From assembly GCF_023078275.1 (NCBI RefSeq), contig NC_062980.1, forward strand, positions 4,638,401 to 4,702,400: a DNA stretch of 64,000 nucleotides, given 5' to 3'. The stretch comes from Leguminivora glycinivorella. Taxonomy: Eukaryota; Arthropoda; Insecta; Lepidoptera; Tortricidae. A model generated the notes under the pieces. The model was not told the DNA's origin and made no database searches. It was given only the letters and a program-made list of their open reading frames with translations. Of this stretch, positions 30,603-41,692 are shown piece by piece (the first letter of the stretch is position 1; every line of letters begins with the position of its first letter). A program made the position numbers and the translations under genes.

Positions 30603-32099
30603 TAGAGATGGGTAAGGGTGAGTAAATACTGAGTATTTACCCGTAATTTACTCAAAGCACCGAGTAAATACTCGTATTTACTCATTTTGGTGAGTAGAAA
30701 CTGTTACCTAAAAATAATTTAAAAAATGAGATTTAAGTACTTAGTCGTGTTTATTTTAACTGTGTGGACATGTTTAAATGAGATTTATATTATTAGAAGC
30801 TTATGGGAGTCTTAGTTTGTCGAAAAAGAGGTAATCATTGTAAGAAAAAAATAGTGATAATGTTTAGTTAGCAGTTTTGTTTTAAAAAAGCAGGTATTTA
30901 CAGTAAAAGTATGAGACTTAAATTAAATTGATGTTCTAGATAACGGCATGACGTCCGGAAGTGATTGTTAATGTGGCACTTACGACCTTTTATTAAGGGT
31001 TTTCTAAAGAAAACTCAAAAAACCGGCCAAGTGCGAGTCGGGCTCGCGCACAAAGGGTTCCGTAGCAGCAACCAAAATTACAGTTAAATCAACCTATCTC
31101 AAAAACTATAAGAGATACTTTGATCAAACCAAAAATCGTTGAAAGAGTTAATTAGCATGCATCACCTCTATTTTTTTTAGAATTTTATACCCCGTAGTTA
31201 TAAAAATAGAGGGGGGGGGACATACTTTTTACGACTTTGAGAGCTGATATCTCAAAAACCGTTCACTTTAAGAAAAATGTTTTTTAGAAAACTTTATATC
31301 ATTTTAAAAGACCTTTCCATTGATACCCCACACGGGTATGTACATCGAAAAAAAAATTTTCATCCCTCAGTTACATGTATGGGGGCCCCACCCCCAATTC
31401 TTTTTTTTACTATTTAGTGTCATAATTTTGTAGCGGTTCATACAACACATATTCCCATCAAATTTCATCACTGTAGTACTTATAGTTTCCGAGTAAATCG
31501 GCTGTGACAGACGGACAGACGGACAGACGGACAGACGGACAGACGGACATGACGAAACTATAAGGGTTCCGTTTTTGCCATTTTGGCTACGGAACCCTAA
31601 AAATGGCTCAGCTGATGACGTTCAAAGTACTAGTTTTGTGTTTTGTATTATATGGTCAATAATTTGACGGTTTCTGGATATTTTTCCAACAACGAATTCG
31701 AAAGTTATAAGGGTATAAACATTATTTCGGGCTTAATTATCGTTTTATTCCAAAACTGTTCATATTATTAAAAAACTTTTTTAGAAACATTCAATTAATT
31801 TTTAAAGACCTATTAGATGATGTATAACACACTGGTAATTTCTGAATTTTATTTTTGTGAAAAATAGTTACATGTATGGAGAGCACGTCTTTAAAATAAA
31901 ATTCATATAAATTTGATTACTGAACTTAGTAGCCGATAACAAAATACGCCAATATTTCTAATTTGTATTTCCATTTCAGCACGCTTAATAGTTTATACCC
32001 ACCAATTTGAGTAAAAACGAGTAAATACGGGTATTTTGAGTAAATACTGAGTATTTACTCGATATTTACTCTTGAGTATTTACTCACTACCCATCTCTA
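30603..32099. mobile_element. Non-autonomous hAT-like element with 8-bp target duplication
   Basis: CTCTGATG stands on both sides (30595-30602 and 32100-32107). The ends TAGAGATGGGTA and TACCCATCTCTA are near-perfect inverses, followed by subterminal GAGTAAATACTGAGTATTTA repeats. The 8-bp duplication and the ends fit the hAT superfamily. No transposase frame remains. A CCGGCC repeat (31017-31603) is inserted within it. Confidence 0.85.
31017..31603 (+). repeat. CCGGCC-type dispersed repeat, copy 2
   Basis: It opens AAAACCGGCCAAGTGCGAGT and ends GGCTACGGAACCCTAAAAA, with a (GGACAGAC)n run near the end. It is nearly identical to copy 6 at 62606-63199 in the opposite orientation. Confidence 0.9.
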
Positions 32100-32227
32100 C
32101 TCTGATGTCAGTATCTTTTTAAAATGTGATAAAATGGCTGGTTTTTGGCGTAAAAAGCGTTAATCAGGGGGTAGTTTTCGTAACCTTCCCCGCGTTGTTA
32201 CAAAAAATACTGCTTATAATTTTAAAC

Positions 32228-32335
32228 TAATCCCAAGAGTTGGTATAGACACTTCATTTTAAGAAAGCGACTGACTGCTTCAACTACCAGTCTTCCAACC
32301 TAGAGAGAAAACTAGAGATAATGGGATTAGATTTA
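32228..32335 (-). repeat. Degraded SINE family B fragment
   Basis: The minus strand shows GGTTGGAAGACTGGTAGTTG, CAGTCGCTTTCTTAAAATG and CCAACTCTTGGGATTAG, which are diverged forms of the SINE B body. Confidence 0.5.
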
Positions 32336-32764
32336 CGAAATTCACCTGCACCAGTAAATTACGTACAAAATGAAAAAAAAAAAATGTTTTCGTGTCGGAT
32401 GTAAAAACCGACAGCCTCTGGATTGAGAAGTAAGGGATACTCGTACTATTCAAATTTCTGTTAAATATGTGTTTCTATCAAATATGTAAATGACGGATAA
32501 GTATTACCAAAATAAAATATTTACTTACTAATTAGTTCCATTACAAATAAATACATTTCCGCCGACGTGTACCTAAGCACTGATATGGATTTAGTTATAA
32601 TATTTCTTTATTTTATAGTGTAAGACTTTCGTCATAATTATTAACATCAACGTCATAATTATTAACGTCATAAGTATTTTTTAATCTTCCCATGATTTTG
32701 ATACTGATATTTTACAGCTTTACACGCTGTATTCAAAACTCACGATCGTAGATATAACTTACTT

Positions 32765-33200
32765 TTCAGTACAGATGGTGTTTTTTTTACGCACTAGTGC
32801 GAGAAGTGGTTCATTATATGTCAGGTCGAAACTTCGGATGGCCGTCTGTAGTGAAAAACGTCGTACGATACACGTGCGAAAAGGAAATTCGTAACTCGTG
32901 TCGATTTAAAACACTCCCTTCGGTCGTGTTTTAATTTATCGCCACTCGTTTCGAACTTCCTTTTTTACGCACTTGTATCGTAATGTACTATTTTGTTTAT
33001 CATAAACACTGATCTATAGTTTAAACCAAGAACGATATAATACGCGACAGACAAAGCCCATACAAAAAAGTGTACCCCTGAAATGTATGGGCTTTTTAGG
33101 CTTAAAACTAGATGGCGCAGTTTCGCAGCCTGGAAGTGGCCATAATCATATTTTTCCCAAATATTTTTGCGTGTTTTTATTTCACACAATTCCTTATTTT
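32765..33200. repeat. Dispersed repeats (GTACAGATGG..CGCACTAGTGCG family and neighbour)
   Basis: 32765-32995 shares TTTTTTACGCACTAGTGCGAG, GTCGAAACTTCGG and TCGTACGATACACGTGCGAA with 41010-41155 and 56745-56945. 33020-33170 is homologous in inverted orientation to 41535-41690 (CAAAGCCCATACAAAAAAG, AGCCTGGAAGTGGCCATAAT). No proteins. Confidence 0.65.
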
Positions 33201-34568
33201 ATTATCACGATATCATGTCAATACACATTTTGAAAAAAAATTCTAGGCATTATCAATGTAGTTATGATAGTATTTAATAGGTGGCGCTAAAAAATGGAGG
33301 TACGAGTCTTAGTATGAATATTGTAAAATAAATAATCCTTGGTTTAATTAAACAGTTCAAATGTGAAAACCAGACACGTGTTTCCGTATTACACACTTAT
33401 CTATACTATCTATATTCATCAGTTTCTTTACGAAATCCAAAAGGTACAATTTTTCTGCCATTGACCCAATTACACAGACCTCAGGATCGTATAGGTGCTC
33501 TTTAAACAATTGGAAAAATAAGTACATAAGTTTGTTTTTTATATTTTTTTAACGAAGTTATTTTTTAACATGGTAGTCGAGAAAAATACAGTTAAGTTAA
33601 AAGAGGGCAAACTCAAGGGCTCAGAAACGGCGACTTAATGTTGTGTGAATTATATGAATGAAATTAAATATCGGACGTGCAGAATCGGACAGAGGTATGG
33701 AGTCGCTATTAGACTGATATTTTTTTACAGTATTTTTTATGAATCGTGTAAATTGTATTAATATTAAAAGTTGGGAGTAGCTATAAAGTTAAAAAAAGCA
33801 CACATTGTTCACAATGAATAAATGAAAGTGTTATAACATGGCAACCAACGCGTGGTGTTTCGGGTGCTCGTTTGCATTATGTGTTTTAAATTTGTAAAAG
33901 TCTCGTAGGTAACATAAAAATATTTGTCAAGAAAATTCCCTTTCTGTGTAAATAAAATTAGATTCTAAATTGATTATAATATGATGTCCGCGGACAATAT
34001 TTTTATGTACCTACTCCAAAAAAATATATATTATGTTGACAGATGCAAGGGCTTCAGGACTTAATTTTATACTCTTCTAACCTCAAAATTGGAATCACAG
34101 AAAACGTGTTTAGTAAAATTTTGAACAAAACATATAAGTAAAAAAAATCTACAAAATAAAGCAAGTCCATGTACTTAGTACAAACTATTTGATCTCCTTA
34201 ATAATGTGTCCAATAGCGTCAAGGGCATCCAATACCAAACTTAATTAGAAATTCACATGACAATGACCGCTCCATACACTCCGTAGTACCACTCAATGCA
34301 CTTTTAAGACGTAAGAATTCAACACTCTCTGTAGTGCCATGATCACCTTTGCACCGTTAGCAGCATTACATTTAAAATGTTCAATTAAATACGATATTTA
34401 ATTTAATTTTGCGGGTTTTACAGTTATAGTTAAAGCCTATTGAGAAGTTTTTTTTTTTAATAATAAAAAAATATAGTTTTTTTTTTCGACTTTTTTAAAA
34501 GTGTAAATTTTATAGTGCGAGTGGTAGGACATGTGATAGAATTCGACGGACTTTTGAGTATTTTGAAA
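33201..34568. other. Spacer and 5' region of ALP gene 2
   Basis: AT-rich, no element recognised. The last 130 bp would hold the 5' UTR and perhaps the promoter. I see no clear TATA box or initiator. Confidence 0.4.
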
Positions 34569-34659
34569 ATGGAATTTTGGGCGCGAATTTTCGTACGGAC
34601 TGTAATCATTTGTTTTTGTGTTATTTTTACAAATGGGAGGAGTGTACGACAAAACAGTG
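34569..34659 (+). CDS. ALP: ALP gene 2, first coding exon (signal peptide)
   Basis: The ATG has a good context (AAAATGG). The 30 codons read MEFWARIFVRTVIICFCVIF and then TNGRSVRQNS plus one base. It has a short basic start, a hydrophobic core (VIICFCVIF) and a polar end with TNG, as in a secretory signal peptide. The donor G|GTAAGT is strong and phase 1. The only downstream acceptor found with ALP-like coding and the matching phase is at 62467; joined, they give a Gly codon at the junction. The exon is short and its call rests on donor, phase and peptide type. Other explanations, such as chance, are possible. Confidence 0.6.
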
Positions 34660-35445
34660 GTAAGTTATGATACTTATAATATTTATAGTGTTTTGCTAGT
34701 GTTTGTTTTATGTAGAAATTCAACAGCTGAACATACACAAGTACATAATTATATATTTGGTATATATTAATACCTATCAGAAAGTTATAATTCAAAATAT
34801 TCAAAAATGGTTTTGGTACAGCACCATTTCAGTTATAGTAAGCAAGATTTATATTATATGGATATAATATTAAATTTTCTACAAAAAAATAATTCTTGAT
34901 TTTGACATTCATATAAGTATGTAATTTCATGTTCATAATATTAGTTGAAATAAAAAAAATGACTAATTATATTTATGACCAAAACACAATAACGGTAAAT
35001 ACTGCAATAAACAAACAAAACATAAAGCTATGCTGTAGGTATTGTAACCAAAACTAAACATTATGTAGCAAAAAGACAATGGCCATACACATGTACCGTT
35101 ATATTCTACAACTAAACATAACTTTTCACTTCAGACAGGTAAAGAGTTCAGTGATATAAACAATACTTTACTTTGTAACCTTTATAATGGGTGACACATT
35201 GGGTAAACGAACAACACAAAAGTCTAAATGCTTATACAATACGAAACTTGAACTAATAATGGTTTTTGCTTATAAATACTTGGCGAATGAAGAATTTTAC
35301 ACAGTTTTAAATGATTGTAATATTAAATATAATATTAATTATATCCTATAAAATTAAAGATTGACCGTAGCTCTGGATATGTACACATTTATTTATATGT
35401 CGATATCTCAAGTTTTTAAGAGGCCCACTGTTTAGAAGTTAACCA

Positions 35446-35563
35446 GGGGGCCGATTTTTGAGTCTTACGTGTTCGAATTCAGAAAATTGTCACTGAAAAT
35501 AATAGGCAATTCACCGATTTCAACCGGTATTTTAGTGACAGTGAGACTCAAAAATTGGCCCCC
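35446..35563. mobile_element. MITE with GGGGGCCGATTTTTGA ends
   Basis: GGGGGCCGATTTTTGAGTC and its inverse GACTCAAAAATTGGCCCCC close a 118-bp element. Inner pairs include ATTGTCACTGAAAATA against TATTTTAGTGACAGT. It is related to the element at 15310. Confidence 0.75.
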
Positions 35564-35635
35564 AGAAGGGAATCCACGTAAAAGTAACGTTAGTCACGAA
35601 TTTATTGAGTGTTTCTTTGAAGTGTAGCTGCAATG

Positions 35636-35880
35636 TATTTATTCTTCTTTTTTTGATAAATTCTTTTGCATGTTAAATTGTATCTTGTTATTTAATGCAC
35701 GTAATTATAGGATGTAATGTTTTGAAAAGAAGTGGCCCGCCGAGTTTTTTGCCGGTCTCATAGTGGATACCCCACAGCTGAGAGGGGACTGAAATCTTCT
35801 CGAGGCTGAGGCGTAGGGTTAGAGCCGGCGTAGCTTTATTTGACTTGACATTGTAACATGCCTACTTGGTGACGAACTTT
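35636..35880 (+). mobile_element. LINE 3' UTR fragment, same family as 54358-55967
   Basis: It shares TTTTGCATGTTAAATTGTAT, AAGAAGTGGCCCGCCGAG, GACTGAAATCTTCTCGAGGC and GAGCCGGCGTAGCTTTATTT with 50820-51075 and with the 3' end of the LINE at 54358 (minus). Confidence 0.8.
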
Positions 35881-35964
35881 TTTTATCATTTTATTAGACA
35901 TTGACATGTGTATAGTGACATAATTTAGTTAATATTTAAAACGACCTAAGTTAATTATAAGCGA

Positions 35965-36070
35965 TAGATGACCTTCTAGCACCAATTGTCGCGCGCGAGT
36001 TCAATACTTGAAGTCGCGCTTAATGTATGGACTCGCGTGCGACAAGGCAAGTTGTGCTAAAGGGTCAGGT
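35965..36070. mobile_element. Small palindromic MITE-like element
   Basis: GACCTTCTAGCACCAATTGT with GTCGCGCGCGAGT on the left pairs imperfectly with ACTCGCGTGCGACAAGGC and GCTAAAGGGTC on the right. About 100 bp, non-coding. Confidence 0.55.
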
Positions 36071-36152
36071 TTGAAAGATTCAAACGAATTATCTGCCAAG
36101 AGGGTCACGATTCGTAACTCACGAATCAGGTGGTTCGATTGTAGGTATCCTA

Positions 36153-36538
36153 TCTTTCATACAAAAGTTAATTAATTAACAATTAATGAAAATATTTTTA
36201 TAGAATTTTACGATGAAGCTCCTGCAGTTCCCTTTCTTGAACTTCTTTGCACATAAAAAAATATGTCAATTGGTTTACGAATACTTAATAGGACATTACG
36301 AGTATACAAACGACTGTTGCGTTTTCAATGCCACTTTTTACATCTTTCATACAAAAGTGGGTAGCTAATTAACAATTTATGAAAATATTTTTATAGAATT
36401 TTACGATGAAGCTCCTACAGTTCCCTTTCTTGAACTTCTTTGCACATAAAAAAATATGTCAATTGGTTTACGAATACTTAATAGGACATTACGAGTATAC
36501 AAACGACTGTTGCGTTTTCAATGCCACTTTTTACATCT
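36153..36538. repeat. Tandem duplication of a 190-193-bp unit
   Basis: TCTTTCATACAAAAGT starts both copies (36153 and 36343). Each continues AATTTTACGATGAAGCTCCT to CAATGCCACTTTTTACATCT. They differ by a few bases and a small indel, so the duplication is recent. Confidence 0.95.
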
Positions 36539-36699
36539 TACCCCAAACGGTTCTAAAACCTACTAACACAATACTTATGTAACTACCGAATGTACTGGTC
36601 TTATACAATAAGAATAAGAAGTCATGATTGCTCTCACAGTCAATTTTACGATTATCCACACGCAAGGAAATAATCTTATCTAATACCTTCTTGTATCCT

Positions 36700-36900
36700 T
36701 ACGACGAGTCTGTCTGTTTGTCTGTGTGTGTGTCTGTCTATGGCATCGTAGCTCCCGAACGGAGGGACCTATTTAGATTTAATTTCTTTTGAAAGCTGAA
36801 ATAGTCGGGAGTGTTCTTAGCTACATTAGATGGAAATCGGTCCATTGGGTATTTTTCAAAATTGAAATTTTGTGGTTAGGTGTTAAAGGCGTCTGCCCAG
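36700..36900 (+). repeat. Dispersed repeat, (TCTG)n / AATCGGTCCATTGGG family
   Basis: (TCTG)n, CTCCCGAACGGA, GAAAGCTGAA, TCGGGAGTGTTCTTAGC and TTTTCAAAATTGAAATTTTG are shared with 13151-13340 and 63530-63785. Non-coding. Confidence 0.75.
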
Positions 36901-37196
36901 GGGAGGGGGGGGGGTGGATCCATGTATAAACGGCCACGTAAATAGACAACTGCTAATCGTTTATACTCCTTAAGGAGCTATCTGATGATCAGCTGTCGGA
37001 CGGCACAACCTGTCATATCATAATATAAGTAATACTATCTTCTTCGAAATATCATTCGCATTTTTTATAAACTAAAAAAAGTCTCATATTAATCAATTAT
37101 TTTTTATGAACTAGTGAATATCATTGACACAAGGTCTCAACGGCGGGGCCGTTCAACTCACAGCATTCTTACTGTTTTCCTGTACCGCTGCAAACA

Positions 37197-37462
37197 GGGT
37201 GGCTAGCCGAATGGCACAATCGCTCACGAAACGCTCACGAAACGAAGCGCTAGTAGATATCTATCTCTATCGCGCTTGCGTATTGGCGCGACAGAGCCAG
37301 CGGCCAGGCCCCGTAGCCGAATGGCATTTCTCCGACGCCAAACGAAAGCGATACGCCGCTGGCTCTGTCGCGCCAATACGCAAGCGCGATAGAGATAGAT
37401 ATCTACTAGCGCTTCGTTTCGTGAGCGTTTCGTGAGCGATTGTGCCATTCGGCTAGCCACCC
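37197..37462. mobile_element. Perfect palindrome, 108-bp arms with 50-bp spacer
   Basis: The left arm 37197-37304 begins GGGTGGCTAGCCGAATGGC and is the exact inverse of 37355-37462. The spacer contains another CGTAGCCGAATGGC. Diverged relatives are at 38866-39010 and 50455-50580. The two 100-150-residue reading frames here mirror each other and are artefacts of the palindrome. Confidence 0.95.
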
Positions 37463-37689
37463 AGGGCTGGATCAGCCTACGCCAGCGGACATAGGATATC
37501 GTCACTACTTTGAAAACATCTCGTATCTCACACTGCTGCTCACAGTTAAAACGCAGTAACTCTATATGCATTCCATACGTACTTACTACAAGCTTTTTAA
37601 AAGTATAGATACGATTATGATGAGGACCCTGTATCACAGTATAATAAAGAGTACTATAGTACAGTATGGCCACTACCGCTTCCCGCTGA

Positions 37690-37880
37690 AACTTCCTCCC
37701 ACCCCCTCTCGGTTACCTCACAATTACCGCCTGTCAAAAACGCGAATATTCGACCTGTCACATCTCACTCATACAAGCATGGTACGCGTTCACCTACAAG
37801 AGCTTAGAATGTGTGCTAGGAACGCGTCTCTTTCATAATTATATGTATTTGATAGCCAGTGTCCGAGATGTGCCTGTATA
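37690..37880 (+). repeat. Dispersed repeat, inverted relative of 2462-2660
   Basis: CCACCCCCTCTCGGTTACCT, TTACCGCCTGTCAAAAACGC and GCTAGGAACGCGTCTC match the reverse complement of 2462-2660. Confidence 0.6.
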
Positions 37881-37939
37881 GAGCCTGTAATATGATATTT
37901 CGACGATTTAGAATAAATTACTCGACAACGAGTTTATGT

Positions 37940-38100
37940 ATGTACCTACATAAACTCACGCCTGTATTCCCAAACGGGGTAGGCGGAGCACAAAATTGCT
38001 CATGTTGAAGCGCTACTTTTGAAAACTAAGGGTTTAAACACAGGGTTTAAATGAAATCGAAATTGTGTTATTGCAGTGACAGGTCGCCACTGCAATATCA
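37940..38100 (-). mobile_element. LINE 3' end with (TATG)n tail, decayed
   Basis: CACGCCTGTATTCCCAAACG, GGGTAGGCGGAGCAC and GCAGTGACAGGTCGCC mark it as a diverged copy of the family at 5167-5403. Confidence 0.6.
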
Positions 38101-38560
38101 AAATTATAATATATGTCTTTCCCATCACGGAAACCATAGGGTATTCCGGATCTTTGGGAGGCGTGCGTGGAGCCGAGTTTCAAATCAAATTCCCGAAACT
38201 ACACATTCACATTGACATTTGACAATTAATTCACACAAATAACACATTCCTTTTTATTAATTATTATTTGTAACACGTTGTTCGTGACCGCCTCATCGCC
38301 AGATTGTTGTATTTGTACTATATCGATGAGTAATTAATTAATACGCCATCTCAGACCGAAACACAAACGCTTTATTTCGCAAGCTAAACGTAAACTGACA
38401 CATTGACAGTATGTCATAACACCATAAACTATTTCATGAATATATCATAATAACAAGGAGTATTTATTGTTACCACAACTGGCTTACCTATCAAAAAAGA
38501 ATCTTGGCCTCCTACTTCACGCCTGTCGGGCACACCGACTGCGGACTTTTAGGGCTTCCG

Positions 38561-38825
38561 ATGACCGGTCTGGCGCAGTCGGTAGTGACCCTGCCTGCTA
38601 CGCCGGTCCCGGGTTCGAATCCCGGTAAGGGCATTTATTTGTGTGATGAGCACAGATATTTGTTCCCGAGTCATGGATGTTTTCTATGTATATAAGTATT
38701 TATATATTATATGTATCGTTGTCTGAGTACCCACAACACAAGCCTTCTTGAGCTTACCGTGGGCCTCAGTCAATCTGTGTAAGAATGTCCTAAAATATTT
38801 ATTTATTTATTTTTATTTATTTATT
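38561..38825 (+). mobile_element. tRNA-headed SINE, family A, full length
   Basis: ATGACCGGTCTGGCGCAGTC (A box), GGGTTCGAATCCCGG (B box), TTTATTTGTGTGATGAGCAC, GAGTCATGGATGTTTTCTAT, GAGTACCCACAACACAAGCC, then a (TTTA)n tail. The 63-residue frame at 38504-38695 runs through the SINE and is not a gene. Confidence 0.9.
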
Positions 38826-38865
38826 TATTTTTATTCCTCACACCAATGTCGATGTCAGTGTGCCT

Positions 38866-39010
38866 ATCCGAGTGGCACAAACTCTCACGAAACGAAACGC
38901 TCGTATATATCTATTTCTATCGCTCTTGCGTATTGGCACGACAGAGCCAGACTACCTTTCGCGGCGTTTCGTTTTCGTTTCGCGTCGCAGAAATGCCATT
39001 CGGCTACGGC
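38866..39010. mobile_element. Diverged relative of the 37197 palindrome
   Basis: CGAGTGGCACAAACTCTCAC, GAAACGAAACGCTCG, TATTGGCACGACAGAGCCAG and AATGCCATTCGGCTACGG match parts of the 37197-37462 element. The arms are no longer perfectly inverse. Confidence 0.6.
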
Positions 39011-39066
39011 ACCTGGGACGCACACACTGACGGTTTCCACCCGGGTGTCCCACATATTATTTATAA

Positions 39067-39287
39067 GGTACAGCGGGTCAATTTCGACTGGGTGCACATG
39101 CAACTGATCCATTTTTTTCAAGTTTTACAATGTTGGCATTATTAAAGTGTACACTGGTTATATACGGCACGCGTGTTAAGTGGATACAGTCATGTGGAAC
39201 TCAAGTTAATAGTGTATTAATGAAAAAAAAAATGGATCAGTTACAATTGCTCCCGAGTCGAGATTTGCCCCGCTGTACCTTACAAGG
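39067..39287. mobile_element. TIR element, GGTACAGCGGG family
   Basis: GGTACAGCGGGTCAATTTCG...CAACTGATCCATTTTTTT on the left and AAAATGGATCAGTTACAATT...TTGCCCCGCTGTACC on the right are inverse. About 220 bp, non-coding. Confidence 0.8.
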
Positions 39288-39309
39288 AAATTATTTAATT
39301 GATATTGTT

Positions 39310-39585
39310 GTGACAGGTTGCCAGCCCATCATGCGCGGATCCAGGGGGGGGTCATGCGGGTCATGACCCCCCCCCATGGAGCCTAGGTTGGCCATACAAA
39401 CAGACCACGTCACCCCCCCCTCTAGAGCCTGGACCTTTACCACGTGACCCCCCCCCGGGCACGAAGCTGGATCCGCGCTTGCAGCCCATAGCCCACAAAC
39501 ACAATTGAACCCATATTCCATAGTCGACTTCTACGATACCCATGGGAAGAAAGGGAGTGGTGAATTTTTTCCCATCAACACACGG
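39310..39585 (-). mobile_element. (TATG)n-family LINE tail split by a GCGCGGATCCAG MITE
   Basis: The outer parts (TGTGACAGGTTGCCAGCCC; GCCCATAGCCCACAAACAC; CATAGTCGACTTCTACGA) match the family at 5167. The inner 39336-39482 starts GCGCGGATCCAGGGGGGG, ends GCTGGATCCGCGC and is rich in C and G runs. A decayed relative of the inner piece is at 46280-46375. Confidence 0.7.
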
Positions 39586-39904
39586 GGTCTATGTAACTAA
39601 TGTTTGTATAACCCTGTCCCTTATCACTTTAAGGTTGTAACTATCGTTAAAATGAAGGTTCTATTTAGGGACTCAAATGTAAGACTTCCTTTTGATAAGG
39701 TTGCAATGAATTGTGAATAGTTTCGAAAACCAGTTTATGTTGAATAATAAAGCCTAGTCGATCACCTTGTAAAATGGTAATTCACCTTAGGTAGAGTATT
39801 TTGAGCGTTAATTATGCATAAATTTAATGTATTTGAGTAGGTGCATTACTAAGGCGCTTAAGAAATGATATGTAACTGCTATAATATACATATAAACGTG
39901 TTTA

Positions 39905-40215
39905 TCTACATAATCGCAACTTTCAATCCGGAGGTCGCGGGTTCCAACCCCGGGCCCCGGTTCGTACCAATGAGTTTTTCGGAACCTATGTGCGAAAATG
40001 TCATTTGATATTTGCCAGTCGCTTTCCGGTGAAGGAAAACATTGAGAGGAAACCGGACTAATCCCAATAAGGCCTAGTTATCCGGGTTGGAAGGTTAGTT
40101 TAGCAGTCGCTTTCGTAAAACTAGTGCCTTCGCCAAATCTTGGGGTTAGTTGTCAAAGTGGACCCCAGGCTCCCATGAGCCATGGCAAATGCCGGGATAA
40201 CACAAGGAGGATATT
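39905..40215 (+). mobile_element. tRNA-headed SINE, family B
   Basis: GGTCGCGGGTTCCAACCCCG (B box), CAATGAGTTTTTCGGAACC, ATTTGATATTTGCCAGTCGC, GAAACCGGACTAATCCCAAT, CCCAGGCTCCCATGAGCC and a terminal ACACAAGGAGGAT. The extreme 5' head (A box) is missing or diverged. Confidence 0.85.
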
Positions 40216-40288
40216 GTGTTTATCTACTTTCATATAGGTCATAAGCTTACTACAATATGCGCAGACATAGTCTAAATTCAGGTACCTA

Positions 40289-40412
40289 AGACCCACTTGC
40301 ACCAACCACTTAACTCAGGGCTAGTGGGCTGTCAACTGTCAAATTCCATATATAATGGTGAGTTAACCTTCGATTTAACCCTCCATTTTCGTTGGTGCAA
40401 GTGGCCCTAAGA
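40289..40412. mobile_element. Complete MITE, CCACTTGCACCAACC family
   Basis: Ends GACCCACTTGCACCAACCAC and CGTTGGTGCAAGTGGCCC, with AACTCAGGGCTAGTGGG and TTAACCCTCCATTTTC inside. It is the unbroken counterpart of the split element in the last ALP-1 intron. Confidence 0.85.
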
Positions 40413-40569
40413 GGTAATATCAAACAGTGATTGACGAAACGACTAATCGATGAATTCTTTTATCGCAAAAATTACGATTCTTTCTGTGTAAAATAATGTT
40501 CTAAATTTAAATGTTACAATCAGGTGAATCAGGTGACTTGTTTGCTAGTTTGCCTCGCATAAAAAAATA

Positions 40570-41160
40570 GTACATTACGATACGTGCGAAAAAGAGGAAG
40601 ATTGTTTTAAATTTTCTTTTCTCAAACATGGTATGAAATATTGATGTTATTGTGCCTTATAATTGGCAGCGAAGTATGACGTTGCAGGTGCGGCTAGGAC
40701 GATTGATAGATAATGGAATTTCATACAAACCTTGCAGGCCAAGGTCGGCAAAGTCTTCTTTTTTAATTTCCAAACACAGATAATTGTGACATAACATCCA
40801 GGTATTTAGCCAATTAAAAAAAAAACTATAAGGGGCTTTATAGACGTGCCGACTGCAACTGGTACGGGCCCTAGACAATATTTGATTTTGGGTGCGTTTT
40901 CATACAAAGAAAATTTTTTTCGTTTTTTTTTTAATTTTTTTTAACTTTTTGTTTTTTTATAAGCGTCTATATGTCTTCGGCCGGCAACCCCCTTTGTCCC
41001 GGCCTCTGTAGTAATGTACTATTTCGCACGTGTATTGTACGACGTTTTTCGGTACAGATGGACCTCCGAAGTTTCGACCTGGCAAGAAATGAACCATTTC
41101 TCGCATTAGTGCGTAAAAAAAGCACCATCTGTACTGAAAATTACATTCCTGTTTCAAGAT
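40570..41160. repeat. Dispersed repeat, GTACAGATGG..GCGTAAAAAAAG family, interrupted
   Basis: Pieces at 40570-40600 (AGTACATTACGATACGTGCG) and 41005-41155 (GACGTTTTTCGGTACAGATG, AGTTTCGACCTGGCAAGAAA) match 56745-56945. The 400 bp between them are not in that copy and were not recognised. Confidence 0.55.
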
Positions 41161-41369
41161 TTTATATGAAATTTCAATTACAACTCGAACTCGAGTTTCT
41201 TGTTATGATTTTAACTTCAGACATAATCTAGACGACTTAAGAATACCAAACAATGATCTCTGTGTAATATTTAACACAATATTATTAGTTCCCATGGACG
41301 GTTCCCAACCCAACATTGTCTCAATCTCGTTAAAACCGTTTTACATATACAGTGTGTAAACTAACCACG

Positions 41370-41690
41370 GGCGAATCCAGGATAGCCATTCTCGTTGTAC
41401 CTACTTATTACTTTCATAAAATGTTTAATAGGCATAAGAAATACACAATAGTTATTTGTTTTACAAGGGGTGCCAGTATTGATACCTGAGTAAGCGAAAG
41501 ATTCCAATATTGAACCGCGAGCGTAGCGAGTATGATTGAAATATGATTTTGGCCACTTCCAGGCTGCGGAACAGTGCCACCTAGTTTTAAGCCTCATACA
41601 TTTCAAGGGTACGCTTTTTTGTATGGGCTTTGTCTGTTCCGGTATTACCTATATCGTCCTTGCTTTCAATCATTATTATGTCAAACAGAG
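41370..41690. repeat. Two decayed dispersed repeats
   Basis: 41450-41530 resembles 3255-3350 (ATTGAACCGCGAGCGTAGCG). 41535-41690 is the inverted counterpart of 33020-33170 (CACTTCCAGGCTGCGGAAC, TTTGTATGGGCTTTGTCTG). Confidence 0.55.
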
Positions 41691-41692
41691 AT

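Noticed and set aside
37124..37673. Two 103-149-residue proteins with almost the same C-terminus on opposite strands
   Set aside because: Both read the same perfect palindrome from either side.
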